DNA from: Oscheius sp. JU75
Taxonomy: Eukaryota; Nematoda; Chromadorea; Rhabditida; Rhabditidae
Assembly: GCA_037178855.1 (NCBI GenBank)
Contig: JASJZC010000007.1
Coordinates: 5,394,001-5,458,000 of the forward strand
Direction: 5' to 3'
DNA length: 64,000 nt
Under the pieces are notes generated by a model. That model worked only from the letters and a program-made list of their open reading frames with translations. It was not told the DNA's origin and ran no database searches. Both the position numbers and the translations under genes were made by a program. Below are positions 46,301 through 58,942 of this stretch, piece by piece (position 1 is the first letter of the stretch; each line of letters opens with the position of its first letter).

Positions 46301-49163
46301 CCGAAGCTTTTTTTTCACTAGACTCGAGATTAATTGCGATTAAAGGGTAGCAGGCCACCAATACGTATTTCTCTCTGATGGCGTGGCGACATTTTATGGC
46401 CAGTCCAAAGAGCGAACTCATTGTAGAGAGGTCTACGCATGAATACTAGAGTAATATACAGTCGTTAACCAACTCTAAATTACCGGGAAGAAAACAAATT
46501 TGTCACCTGAGTCAAGTGATGAGCAAAATGTTGGGACAGGCTATGAACATGTGTAATCTCGCACCTGACAGCGTCTCACTTACGCTAACCCATAAAATTC
46601 CCACGTCGGGGAGTAAAGAAGCGTACTGAGCACTTGTTGTAAATCTTGTTCTTTCAGGAGGAGGAAGAACGACAACTGAATTAGGACGACAAGGGTATAC
46701 TAAAACATTTTCAAGCTGCCTATCTCGTGAAAAACCGACCAGAATGTGTGGAATGGGAGGCCTTCAACTACTTTCTATGCATGTATGCCGGCCAGACCTT
46801 CCTCTCGGAATATGAATCTCGCGGCATCTGTTAAGAAGGAACTTGGAAACCTGCAGTTGAACACTATCATTATCCCACAAGATTACAGAATGCCCAGTCA
46901 GCACTTATCTTAGTCATATAGACAAGGCTGTCTGAACATCAGAAACCGCAATCTAATGATATGGTTAGGGTGTAGAATGGGTGGCAACAATGCTTGTTGC
47001 GGTCGTGTTTACCGAGGGCAAATGACGCAGAGCATCTCTTGTAGAGGCTCCAGTACTTCTAGTCAATCGAAAAACATTGCTAAATGAAAAAGGGGGGCCG
47101 AGATTCGATTGACACAATGGAATTTGTTAGATGACATCAGCACAATCCTTGTCGGCAAGGGTTCCGCTCGAGCTTTTAAGAAACTATACTATGGGTATCT
47201 TTTGACCTCTCTCAAGCAACTTTTCTGCATCTTGATTCCCATGACGCATCTTATTATGCACCTTTTCTGCGCAGAGGTCAGAAGATCCTCTAGTAAAGGA
47301 AGTTCTACGAAAAGGCGTACATGAAAAAAATTGGATAGTGATGGAGAGATAGAAAATTCAGAACATTACATCCGAGAAGGTTGAGCTCTAAGGAAGCTAG
47401 TTAGCGGGTGATGTGGCCATTTTCCGGTTTCTTAGCATGATCTTCGGAACATGAGCTCAGCTTCCACCTTTCCCAGTACATTGAATCAAAACGTTCGATG
47501 CAACGACGTCGGCAAAAGATGTGTGAAACACTACAAGAAAGTCAAAAAGAAAGAGGAAAAAACATTGGCATCCAAAAGGGTGCCAGATAGATTGTTTGGT
47601 TTAATTACGAGGATCCTGGATGCTCTACATCGTCACTCAGCTTTTGTGTCAAATGCAGTTGTATCATATTTATAGGACAGAAACTGGCTGACGGAAGATG
47701 TCTGAAGATGAAACGTGCGAAAGGTTTTAGAAAACCACCAAATTGAGCGAAGGAAAAAAAAGGGCATAAAATACTTAAGGTTGTTGATGTCTGCGATCTA
47801 TTCATCAGTTGAAGTCAGACCCGACAAAGAGGCGCTCAGTGATTGGCTAGTTTCCGAAAGTTAGCGGGTCCCGTCGCATCTTTGAAGTATGCGCTCGATG
47901 AAGAGACTGAACTTACCCAGATTTGCTGAGACGAGGGGAAGTAATCTACTTTGTAAGAGTGGAAGCAGCTTCTTTCCTCTTCTTTGCCACCAGAAAACTT
48001 GGACAAAGTACCTTGTAATCAACACCGAGAGCTTTCTTCTAAGTCACAAGACGTCCGACAAAATTATTCTAATCTACTAGTGGCTATTTCAAACTAGACA
48101 CCAGTTTTTATTGGATGTCATGCTCGGATGGTCTCATTGTCTTGTCTCTTCCATGCTGCAATAGACAAGGAAATTGAGGAATACCTCCGCAAAAAGGGCA
48201 ATAGCCTGGTTCATAGTCTGATACAATTCTTAAAGTTATGCTTAATCTAATTCCCATCAGGCTAGACATAAATCCCGGTTGTTTGCTCAAAGAGTGTCTT
48301 CTCTACTATTCAGCATAGATTAAGTGGGTACATGCGTGAATTTTCCACGGGAAGGAGCAAACTTCTCAGAGATGCGAGAACGTGAAGAGCGGACGAAACA
48401 GAAATGTTCCCCTGCATGATGAAGAAGTTTTGCGTTCGGTAACAGTTCGGTTGTTGGGAAATGTGACAAGCTACAGCACGGCCGTCAGCGCGGAAGAGTG
48501 GGAGAACTGTGGTGCCAATGTAGACGTCCGCAGCTTGGCTCCTCTCTTTGTTGTTGACAATCGAATTACATTCAGAAGACGATGGATCCATGTGAGTGTC
48601 ATTAACAGAATCCCCACCGCTTTTAGGGGGGCCACACTCGTTCCAAAAAATAGAGTTTTCGGGACAAACTTTTGATAAAAATATGAGTTTTGAAGTTGCA
48701 AAGATCAGAGGAAGTGCTTCTTAGTACGAAAAATAGCTTACAGACATGTTTTGGATTTGGCAGCTAATTAGTTAAGCAATGGGCGGCTGGAGTCGCATCG
48801 ATTCCAACAATTACATGCCAATTGACACCATTGCCTGAAAGGATCGTCTTCTCTAACTAGATTAAGAGCAAACGTTCTGAAGACTGGGTGGCTTAGACAA
48901 CCAGGAATCTGGTTAAATGACACCATCCAAGAGGTTCTGGGAGAGTCTACTGTAAGGGGCGAGTTGCATCATTTAACTGGCAACAGGAACTAGCAAGCTA
49001 GGAGGACTCCATTAACTTTTTCAGGCCCCACAGTCGTTGCCAAAAGGGCTGAATGGGAACGATGAAAAGGACAGCTTGTGGCTTAAAGAACATTGGCATT
49101 GAGTCGAGGTCGAAGGTATCCCCAACGTTGATGGAAGAAACAAGCAGGAAATGACACGATCTC

Positions 49164-49261
49164 TTAAATTGAAGTCTCACCCTCTTACTGTTGGATGGTC
49201 AATGGTTCGGGCAAATCGAGTCAGATAATAAATGAATAAGTACATCATTTATGTGCAGTTA
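49164..49261 (+). repeat. Diverged direct repeat, copy 1
   Basis: Shares with 49732-49836 the blocks GATGGTCAATGGTT, AAATCGAGTC and GATAATAAATGAATAAGTA in the same order and orientation, with small indels. The copies are about 570 bp apart. Could be paired ends or two copies of an old mobile element. Confidence 0.65.
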
Positions 49262-49731
49262 AGTTAAAGTTGTAAAATTGCAGAGGTCAAGTTTTTATAG
49301 GACAGTTTTTTTTGCAGGAAAGTGATAGTGACCGAGTTGAAAGCTACAAAAAATGTTCGGAGAGTTGCTGACCTACTTGCTCGGCTAGTTAGTGTAACAG
49401 TGCAACTCTTATTTTGGATACAAATTCTTACCTCAGTCAAATAATACACCTGCCATCATTGATCTTTTTGTATTCTTCACTATTGGTTTACTCAAACGTC
49501 TGACTCGATTTCTAAGGAGGATTCAAACTCATAAGAGCGCGTCTTCGTAGTAGTGCACTTGCTCTTATAAAGTTTTACTAAATTATATATATCTGAAACT
49601 TTCAAAGAAGAACTCTCTATCAGACTATACGAGTATGTATATAGGTTCATTTGAAAAGTGTAGCAAGAACTAATGTCTATCTAGACAAGAGACACAGAGT
49701 TATCTGAGTAGAACTGGGTAGAACAAAAATG

Positions 49732-49836
49732 ATGTCGGTTAAGTTGTAGTCTCGTCCTACCGTTAGATGGTCAATGGTTGAAAGGGGTAAATCGAGTCGG
49801 ATAATAAATAAATAAGTATATAATTTTTGTGCGGCA
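49732..49836 (+). repeat. Diverged direct repeat, copy 2
   Basis: Second copy of the repeat at 49164-49261: GATGGTCAATGGTT, then AAATCGAGTC, then GATAATAAATAAATAAGTA, ending in TTTTTGTGCGG where the first has TTTATGTGCAG. Confidence 0.65.
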
Positions 49837-50463
49837 ATACAGTAATCGTTACGGGACCAGTAGAAAGCGCAGAAAGTCAAACATTATACAACACTGAACT
49901 AAACTTACCAAACTACACGTGACCATTGCAAATTTGACTTGCTTGTTCGAGATTATTGATCTCATTGACTTGTTTCTAGAGCATTTTAGATAAGTACTAG
50001 GTTTGAACAAGATAACTGCTGCTCAACAAGCTGCACTTTCATTCAGCTAGACCATTAATATCTTTCAATAATTGTATCGCACTTGTTTGTTGTATTAAGC
50101 ACTCTAAGTCATATAACAGCAAGAATCTCTGTCTGATCTTTATTTGTTGCCATTTTGCAATATTTTGACACCCGTCTACGTCCATCACCCTGTATTATCC
50201 TTCTTATGTTCTAAGATACTGATTTACTCTTTATACCATGCACCAAACAATTTTATCCCTCTTCTATAGTACGACCAAACGTTTGCGTGCTACTTTAATT
50301 ATTTTCTTGAAAATTTGTATGACACGCTAGGGATTAGTGAACCGCCCGCTTCTATTGTTCCGTGGTATATCTGTGCTGTCATATCGATATGTCTCTGCCA
50401 GGTATTCTTCATCAGATTCTAAACTTTCAAGTAACATTTCCTTCTATACGATTTCAGTGCCAG

Positions 50464-51313
50464 ATGTCGGAATGCTTTGAGCAAATTAATGTCGAATCTA
50501 AAGCTGTTTATCGGTTTCAGAAGGGTTCTCAGCTAACAGAGGTACTTTGCAAAGCATACAGAGACAAAAGGGCGCATTTAGGAGACGTTCATTGAGTGCA
50601 ACAGAATTTATCATAAAGATATTGACGATCTTCCGGATCTCACAAAGTTTTTGGAAACTCTCACTTCAACTGCGAAAAACATCGTATCGGCGACGAACCA
50701 AGATTTGCTTTGGTTGAAAAAGACCGATCAGAAGAGATCAATGCCCTTGGTCAAGGCTTTGCCACAAGTGCGATCACTGCTTAAGGCTCCTCAGTTTTGG
50801 AATAAGTACGACTCTGAACAAATTGCTGAGATCACAAGAGTGAGAATCTTCGATGTGTTTTCTAAATAGAAGTTTCAGGAAAACGCTCGTCAAATTGCAG
50901 AAAATGACGCTGTGATTGGAGAAAAGCTACTTTACAACTGTGACAAGGAGATTAAACACATGCTTTTTATTTACGAATCGCTACAGGTTAATCCTTCCTA
51001 CCCTGATTCAATATAATGTTTTAGGAAAGCATTTGGAACTTGGACTTGCAGTATCTGAATGCTTACAAAGCGACAGTTATTCTCCGAAAGCGCAGGAAGT
51101 ATCAAAAGAGACACGGCCGAAAAGCTGATGCTGCATTGAAAAGGATCAAGCAGAAGAGACTCGATATGGTAGAGGTTGAAGTTACCAGTTATCAGTTATC
51201 TAAACATTGTTCAGCAAAAAGTTGGAATCCTCCAAACAATGGCCGACGCTCCTTTCGAGATTGCAGAATATCTACGTGCTAATCCTACGGTCACAGATGT
51301 CGATCTTATGTAG
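50464..51313 (+). CDS. Unrecognised helical protein
   Basis: Five exons: 50464-50541, 50582-50839, 50879-50986, 51025-51168 and 51215-51313; 687 nt, 228 aa. No signal peptide or membrane segment. The sequence is largely charged and helix-prone, with a segment IAENDAVIGEKLLYNCDKEI that reads like a long amphipathic helix and a strongly basic region (LRKRRKYQKRHGRKADAALK). The ATG lies 6 nt after a TTTCAG acceptor. I do not recognise the family; a BAR-like or other helical-bundle cytosolic protein is possible. Good phase agreement over four short introns (about 38-46 nt) supports it as real. It is the first of a run of four plus-strand genes. Confidence 0.72.
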
Positions 51314-52313
51314 CTGAATACCGCTTCTTGTCATAAACATCCGCTGTCAATGAAAGCTGTCAAATATTTTTCAGTTTACTTATCGGTTTGTCGTGGCGGT
51401 CACCGTAAGTGCAGCTGCTATCTTTTGGCGGCACCACGTGCTTCCAAGATTAAGGGTCGAAGTCGACTTGTCCGCTACTTATCGTAGGGAAAAGGTCATG
51501 ATGGGTGTAGTTTGATACGAAATTGGGCACAGCTTGTCTGGACATCCTGTTGAAATACAGGAGAGAAGGGGTAGAGTTTAAGACAGTCAGACCTATGTCA
51601 TCTCATAGGTAACTTTTCAATCAGCGAATTGAATGAAGATGCAATGTTTATCAGATACGTAATACCCTTAAAATGTTCAAACAACTTATAAACTTCAGTC
51701 TCTTTTTGTTTCTCCCTGCATCAAGTGCAAACGTTCTCGCAATGTCCTGGCTGTGGTCTATTCTGTGTCTCTGACCGCCCTCTCCCCGGTTCGCCTAGTC
51801 TCTGCAGGGTCTTTTCTGTCTGCCAGTGGACTTCGCCCCTCGCCCTTCGGACTTGAGAGGAGAAATAGAACTGTATTAGCGCATTGGCCACTCCTCGGAA
51901 GATATTGTTAAGCACGCAGTCCTGGAAAAGGGTCGGCTGTTTACCACCTCTTTCTGCTACATTCTTTCATGACTCGGAAACATGTTGTTTCCTTGTTTTG
52001 CTTCTTTGGCTCGGTTTCCCCTTTTGATTCCCGTCCAGGTTCAGAGTCACCGCTCTGCATACGGGATACTGGAACGAGTCTTTCTTTCCATCTGAGATGC
52101 TTCCTCTAATGTTCGAGCCTTTGAGTTAAGAACGTCGTGCAAAATAAGAAGTCCTGTTTTGGAATACCGTACACCGGTGCACCCTCTTGTCAACAGACTC
52201 CTGTTGTTGCTTATCAAAAACTCGCCTTCACTTTCAACTTTCGAGTTATCGGGCTGTTACCATTTCAAATTGTCTCACTTTCTGCTTTTCACCTGCATCA
52301 AATACTTTTAAGC
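51314..52313. other. Intergenic region
   Basis: About 1 kb between plus-strand genes, with a pyrimidine-rich tract at about 51715-51860. No supportable exon. Confidence 0.45.
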
Positions 52314-54904
52314 ATGCCTGTCAAACTAGTGGATGAGATAAATGATGATCCGACAAGGATATACAGAAGACGACTGGCCAAGTTGGGAGTGAGTTTCTAC
52401 AACATAATTTTAATGGCTTGACTTACAGAAGTCTATGGAAAACCGGATTTTCCCCATACTGCCCTATGAACTCCTTTATGCTGTATCTGCCTGGGTGCTC
52501 TTGGATGCCATTAGTTTCGGACCTTTCAGCAGTGCTGTGGATACTTTAGAACGCGTGTTCTTAAGAATTGGAGAGTAAGTCCATGTATTGTTCTCAACTG
52601 ACGTTCCACATTAGAACATCCGTTCTTGTGAGGCTCTGCTGCGCTTTGTCAATTGCCGTTCCTGTCTTGTACATAGCTGTTTTTGCTCTACGCTTTGCCA
52701 TCACTCTCGTTCTCTATTATCATGGCTGGCTCTTCGAGACCGTCGGGAAGTCTCCGAGCTTGCCAACAAAGTTGTTTATGGTGAGCGTCACTCTAGAAGG
52801 GAACATTTTGTTTTTCAGCTGATCGTGTCTGCGCTGAAAAAGAGAGCAAAGTATTTCTCTTGGCAAGACATGCTGCCTTGGCTAATCCCACCAAAAGTTG
52901 AAGTTACTGTCAACAAATACTTGGAGACTGTCCGTCCTCTACTTAATGACGAGAAGTATGAACAAATGGTTGAACAGGCCGAAGAGTTCAAGAACACTGT
53001 TGCTTCTGGACTGCAAAGGAAGCTATGGATGAAGTGGCTGATCTCAAGAAACTATGTAGAACAGAATTGGAAAATATTCGTCAAGAGTTATTCAGGTTTC
53101 CGACTGGTGGAAAGAGGTCGTCTACATGAGATACAGAAACTCTTTGATTAATACCAACGTCGCCTGTGCCGATATCATCTACTTCAAGACAACTCATCTT
53201 CAAGCTGCTCGTGCTGCCTGGGTCACTCTCAATCGTCAACACTTCTGCAGAGACATTTATAACCGCGAGGCTATGAAACCGGTAAACAAAAAAAAAGAAC
53301 TGCATTAGTGCAAGATTTAGATTTCCATGGGTGGTATTCCACTTTGTGCTACCCAGTACATTGATTATAATCGTACCCTACGTGTTCCACAAGAAACTAG
53401 CGACATTATGATTCAACTTCCGGAGGCTCGACACATTGCTGTCTACCACAAGGGTTGCTGGTATAAGGTTAACGTCTACCATGGAAGGAAGCTGATTGGA
53501 GCCGCTGAGCTGGAAAAGTACTGGATTTAATCATTAGCCAGTAAGAACATGTTTCAGAGCTCTGCAAGGTATCATTGATAGTAACCAGACTCCTGCCCCG
53601 GGTGAGAAATACCTTTCTGCGTTGACCGCCGGACCGAGAGATCTTTGGGCAAGAGTTCGTCGCGACAAGTTCTCGAATGGTGTCAACAAGGAGTCGTTGA
53701 CCATGATAGAGAACGCTCTGGAGATTGTCTTCCTGGACGATGAGGAACGCGGATACGATGAGGTAAACATGCATAGACAAAGCAAACGGTCAGCTTTAGA
53801 ACGATACCAGCAAGTACAACCGTGAGTACGGTCGCTCTCTCACGGGAGACGGATATCTTCTTTGGTGTGACAAGCCATCTGTCTATTTGTTCAGTTCAAA
53901 CGGAAGATTCACCTCAAATGCTGAACACTCGGTAGTCGACGCCATGATCTACGTCCATGTCAGGGAATATGTCAAGTACCACGAGCACCACGACAAGCCA
54001 TATGGTCCAGACGGTCATTGCGTTGGGGATCTGAACCATGTACCACAACCCGAACGACTTCAATGGGACATGGACAGCGAAACTCTGGAAGCCATCGACG
54101 AAGCTTACGGTGTTGGAAAGAAGATTGCCGATGATTTTGAGAATGCGAACATTGTTTTCCACGATTACGGAAAGGATTTCATGAAGAAGGCTCGAGTTTC
54201 TCCTGATGCCTATATCCAAATGGCCCTCCAAATGGCCTATTATAAGGACCAAGGAAAGTTCGAGCTGACTTACGAGCCTGCCGTCATGCGACTGTTCAAA
54301 GACGGAAGGACCGAAACCGTTCGCTCATGCAGCACACAATCTTGTGACTTTGTCAAGTCTATGCTAGACAAAGGCTCCGATAATAAAACGCGGCTGCAGC
54401 TTTTGAAGAAGGCATGTGAAAGGCATCAAGAGTACTACAGGAATGCGATGGCTGGTCATGGCGTCGATCGTCATCTCTTCGCAATGTACGTCGTCTCCAA
54501 GTACTATCAGATCTCATCGCCGTTCTTGGACAACGTCTTCAGTATGAACTACGCTCTATCCACTAGCCAGGTGGGAATATATCTGCCAAAAACAGATGAT
54601 TGTTTCAGACCCCTCAACATCAGACCGAAGAGTATTCGAAGGCAATGAACAACGAGAAGGAACTCTTCTGGCCAGCAGGTGCCTTTGCTTGTCCCGAAGG
54701 ATCGAACTACGGTGTCTGCTACACAATCGCCACGACGGGAGACTGTCTTAGTTTCCACGTCTCCTCTTGGAAATCACTAACACACACGGTGAGGAAACGA
54801 GAAGTAGACATAAAAGAGTAACTTTACAGGATCCTGATAGGTTCCTTAATCATCTGCTTGACAGTCTTAAGGAGATGAAGGACATGGTGGACAGTGCAGC
54901 ATAA
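52314..54904 (+). CDS. cpt-1: Carnitine O-palmitoyltransferase 1 (CPT1)
   Basis: Mitochondrial outer-membrane enzyme moving long-chain acyl groups from CoA to carnitine, the entry step of fatty-acid beta-oxidation. Ten exons: 52314-52388, 52429-52574, 52615-52780, 52819-53055, 53096-53281, 53321-53517, 53558-53762, 53800-54570, 54609-54788 and 54830-54904; 2238 nt, 745 aa. Two N-terminal hydrophobic segments (ELLYAVSAWVLLDAISF and CCALSIAVPVLYIAVFALRF) anchor it, as in CPT1 but not CPT2. Then come PPKVEVTVNKYLETVRPLL, DWWKEVVYMRYR, LTAGPRDLWARVR, the catalytic His447 in AEHSVVDA, SPDAYIQMALQMAYYKDQGK, KDGRTETVRSCSTQS, HGVDRHLFAMYVVSKYY and STSQTPQHQ. The residues after the catalytic His differ from the usual AEHSWADAP, but all carnitine- and CoA-binding landmarks are kept. 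All introns are 37-44 nt. Confidence 0.95.
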
Positions 54905-56063
54905 ATGTATACTTGTAACTTTTGTACAAGCCATTTGTATATAGCAGTATATTTATTGTACAAAAGTTTGTATTTCGCTCTTTCAAAAATGAACTTGTTT
55001 TTTGACTGTTCTCGAATCCCTTGTTAGTTATGACAGATGTCAGTCAGATATTTCAAAAAGTTAAAGTACTAAGCATCGCAAATCACTAGAGAACTAGATG
55101 CAAAGTGCTACCTGAGCAGAATGTATTCAGCAAGGCCACTGAAGCTATAACAAGCTTGACTCCAAATCTCTGACAATTTCACATTATCTTATTTAATCTG
55201 GCTATTTACTGGATATATTTGCTGTCTACCATGACCTTAACGGCAGCTTATGTGAAAACTACTTTGTTTACAGATACCAGTGAACTTTGTCCAGGATGCT
55301 ATCAACTGTCCAATGTTTATCTCAATAATCTCTAGAGATGTTGAATGTTGAACATCCTCATTTCCCCGTCTTTTTTCACTGCTCCGCATATGTTCTCTCT
55401 GATTGAGGGCTGTTACTGGACAACGATGTTCACTTAATGATCCGACCGAAATATCCCGACAGCCTGTCTTATTAATCAACATTTCAGGTGGGACACTCTC
55501 GGCCAACTCCTACTCCAACTGCTTGAAAACCGAGATCTTTGCGGCAAATATTACTCCATGCCTGTAATCCTTGATAAAGCTTCTATTAAACACTGTTTGG
55601 CCACTGAATTAGAAGATACATAGCAGATACTTACTGTTTAGATCTTATTTATAGTTCCGTTGTTTTGCCCTAATGATAAACTCTAGTTTCCGTCTCAGGA
55701 CCCATGTCACACAGCTGCTGACCACAAAATGAGCAGTAACCTTTAGGACTTCTTTTATATTTATCGATTTTACGCTTTTACAGAACTTTTAGGTGCCAAG
55801 CCATCGATTGCCATCACAAATACGCTGTGAAAATTTATAATCACCCCAAAAGCGATGTTTGGTAGTCGCGCTGCACGCTGTTTACGCATCTTGGCGTCTT
55901 GCCAGCTTAATTATTGTCTCTGTTCAACTACGTCTTCCTCTGTTCTATTGACACCAAAACATGGAAAATAACTTAGCCGAACATTTTTTTACTTTTCCTT
56001 CAATTAATCATGCCTGTCCTTTATGTCTGCAGTTTTCTAATTATTCTACCTTCATATTTCAGA
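54905..56063. other. Intergenic region
   Basis: 3' region of CPT1 and upstream of the HMG-box gene. No supportable gene. The ATATTTCAG just before the next ATG may be a trans-splice acceptor. Confidence 0.45.
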
Positions 56064-57223
56064 ATGTCTCATCACTCACCCAAGAAGAGAAAGCACTCTG
56101 ACTCGGACGAAGAAACAAGCGAATACAGTACTCCGAAAAAGGTAGGCTAGCAGTCCACTATCTGTAGTAAATATTATGTTTAGAACAACACTAGCTACGT
56201 GGATGATGAAGAAGAATCCGACACTGAAGCCGATGCTGACATTTATGCCCCTAATAACATGAGCACACTTGTCCAAGTAAGTTAGTTAAATTTTGGCCAT
56301 ATACTACAGCGAAGCTATCAATGCATCAATCTTTCAGGGCTTCGCCAGCTATTGCAAGACGAATGGAAAGGAAGCAGTACAAGCACGACATATCGGCAAG
56401 TTCGTGAATGACTACATCAAGAACTGTGACGAGTTCGTCGACCCTGAGAAGTTCACAAAATCCTACAAAAAATATCTATCCCTCGCCAACAAATCGATGT
56501 CCATGAAGACCAGTGCCGAGTAAGACAGTGTTCTTAACCGAACTCCAATTGCGTTCAGTTCCATTCTGGAGTTCCTTGAGAAGGGAGAGACGATCAAAAT
56601 GTTTCATAACTTCCCAAAAGCTCCTCCTCGCCTTCTCCTGTTCTACGCCAAGAAGCACAACATCAACATCGGCTTTGGACAGATGGGAACGGCCAAGATG
56701 AAGCTGACCAACGATACTGAACGTAGACACAAGTGTGAGCAGGAACTGCAGCAACTCGAGGTTTTTACATCAGTCACCGTTTATATGTAAACTCTAGGAG
56801 AAGTACTTGGCTGACCTTGAGTCTTTTGCTCAGGAGAACGATCAGAAGATCAGCGAGACCCAGAAGAAATTCCTTCAACACAAGATCATCACAATTAGAA
56901 AAAAGCTACACGGACCCATTCCGAAGACTCCGAGGGCTCCCAAAACTCCAGGAAAAGGAAAAAAGGAACCTCAAACCGCCTTTGACTACTACGTCAAGAC
57001 CATGTCCGAAAAGTGGGTACTTTCATTCTTTTTTTGTTGATAACTTTGCGAGAATCATTGCTGATCGGGAATAGATCGCTTGGGACAGCTTGTATACTTC
57101 CAATTATTGTGTTTCAGGTACACAGATTTGGAACCTGAGGCTCGCGAGAGGAAGCTCATCAAAAAGTACAACAAGTTGGATGAAGCTACCAGAGAAATCT
57201 TCGAGAAGATCGCTATGAAATAA
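56064..57223 (+). CDS. HMG-box protein (UBF-like, tentative)
   Basis: Six exons: 56064-56141, 56184-56276, 56338-56519, 56559-56760, 56798-57012 and 57118-57223; 876 nt, 291 aa. The N-terminus is a basic then acidic nuclear-type tail (HHSPKKRKHSDSDEE; DDEEESDTEADAD). The middle has a degenerate HMG-like stretch (NFPKAPPRLLLFYAKK) and a long charged helix (EKYLADLESFAQENDQKI). A Pro/Lys linker (TPRAPKTPGKGKKEP) precedes a C-terminal HMG-box-like half (AFDYYVKTMSEKY...RKLIKKYNKLDEATREIFEKIA). Two HMG-like blocks with an acidic tail recall nucleolar transcription factor UBF or another chromatin HMG protein, but neither box is canonical. Nuclear DNA-binding role inferred. Start chosen because it lies 2 nt after TTTCAG. 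Confidence 0.75.
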
Positions 57224-58942
57224 CTCTATCTCTACTTCTTATGTAGTTCTATGATGTTGTTAATGCATTGTTGCCGGGATCTTAAATTTTGTATGGATCT
57301 CTTATGAAGTTGTTTTCATTTGGAATTTTGTTTTCTACTAGACCTGCAGAGATAAGACTAAGAAGTACTCTATTTAGTTTCTGAGCACACTTTTGTACCT
57401 TTCAGCTCTTCATGTTCGTCGACGGAACATCGCAAAAAATGATAGAAAGTTGCTTTCAGCTTAATTGGATATAGAATGAATGCATTACATGTGTTTCCTG
57501 CGTGAAACCTCAGAGTCTCGCCCGTGCTTGCCTTGATTAGCCAACTCAAGATGGGCTTTCGTCTGTTCGCCTCACTTTTTTTTGGAGTAATTCTAGTGAC
57601 TGCCGTCACATGAGATGCCTTCAATGCTTTTCCGCCTCTGCCCTTTTGGAGAGCTCCAATTGCATGTCAAAGGCACTTGCCAATTAAGTTGAATCTTTTG
57701 ACTACGAGTTTTCTTTGACACAGTTAAAACGTCAACTGCAACCGGTTTCTCCCAAGAATCATGCAAATCGAACATGGCTATTTTTTTTTGTTTTATCGTC
57801 GATTATCACCGAAATATGTGCCTGTAAAGTTGCTACTCCAGTACAAAGTTTACCATTTGCCGGGAAGCTTTCTCGCAGTACTTGCCAGCCTTGTCTCGAC
57901 AAATCACGCCCTTTTTGGCAAGTTAAGGCTAGTTCCAGAGAAAAGAATATTCAGTCGAACTTGTAGCTTCTGGTAGCATACTACCCTTATGGAATCAGGT
58001 TGTCGTTTTTACTGTGGAACAGTTTTACCCTACTATGGTATTTCAAAACTAATGTTACGTTGCATTTCTGACTCAAAAAAAGGCTCGATCTTACAGCTCG
58101 AATAAGTTGCAGAAACTGAAAGCCAGTGCAATATCGACTTGCTACAACTTGTCAAATCACCTCATTTTTAACTTTTGCTAACTAGAAAAGGGCTTGAACA
58201 CTCGCTGAGCACTTTTTACAATATTTCTAGTCGTTGCAGTAGAATTGTCCTTTTACATCAAGATTTGCGTGAGAGCAAATCAGCTTTAACTGTATAGCTC
58301 ATAGTTTAGCTCAATTGTCTGCTAATGCTGAAAGAGGAGTACCCCGTGGTCTAGACTAGGCATTTTAAGGAAAGGTTCTGAGTCAGCACTGATTTGAAAG
58401 CCTGTCGAAGAAGAGTATCGGAAGTCTCAAAAGTTGTGCTCATCTACAGCTTCCTTTGGTGTACTATGAACTTTAACATTTAGCTAAAACTTCCTCCACC
58501 CTGGCTAATCACTTTTTCTGGGGTTCACCCCCTCTTATCAGCATCTGTTGTATCTGGCCGGCTCTTTGTTGCTCACATATCCAATACCTAGAATACAGTT
58601 GGAATTCTTTCAGCTGAGGCGACACCTGCCAAACCACCCTATTTATCCGTGCCAACAATTTTTCTGTTTGCCAATGGGGTCTTACTCAACGCTTATCAGT
58701 TAGACGAAAAGGCCCCCCTCATGAAAACTGAGCTCTTTTTGTTCGAATTTCTTTCTGTTAAACAATATTCCTCTGCCTCTGAATTTAGCAACTACTCCGC
58801 TTTTTCATATTCGCCGGTATCGGTTTTCGGTTTTTAGTTTCTTCTCTTTTTTCTCGACACCCAAGACATTGTTTTGATTAGCTCTTATGACTCACCATCT
58901 CTAAACATCTTGATAGCAACTTTTAGGGTAGATCGCGACGTC
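57224..58942. other. Intergenic region
   Basis: About 1.7 kb between the HMG-box and synaptophysin genes. No supportable exon. A plus frame at 58649-58837 has no signature and no splice partner. Confidence 0.45.

Larger units (their letters stand above)
43399..50463. other. Gene-poor stretch of about 7 kb
   Basis: Apart from a likely 5' exon of the DMSR-like gene, which I could not place, no gene chain was found. Frames such as 44550-44909 and 48382-48675 lack signatures and good codon context. A pair of diverged direct repeats lies at 49164-49261 and 49732-49836. Confidence 0.45.
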
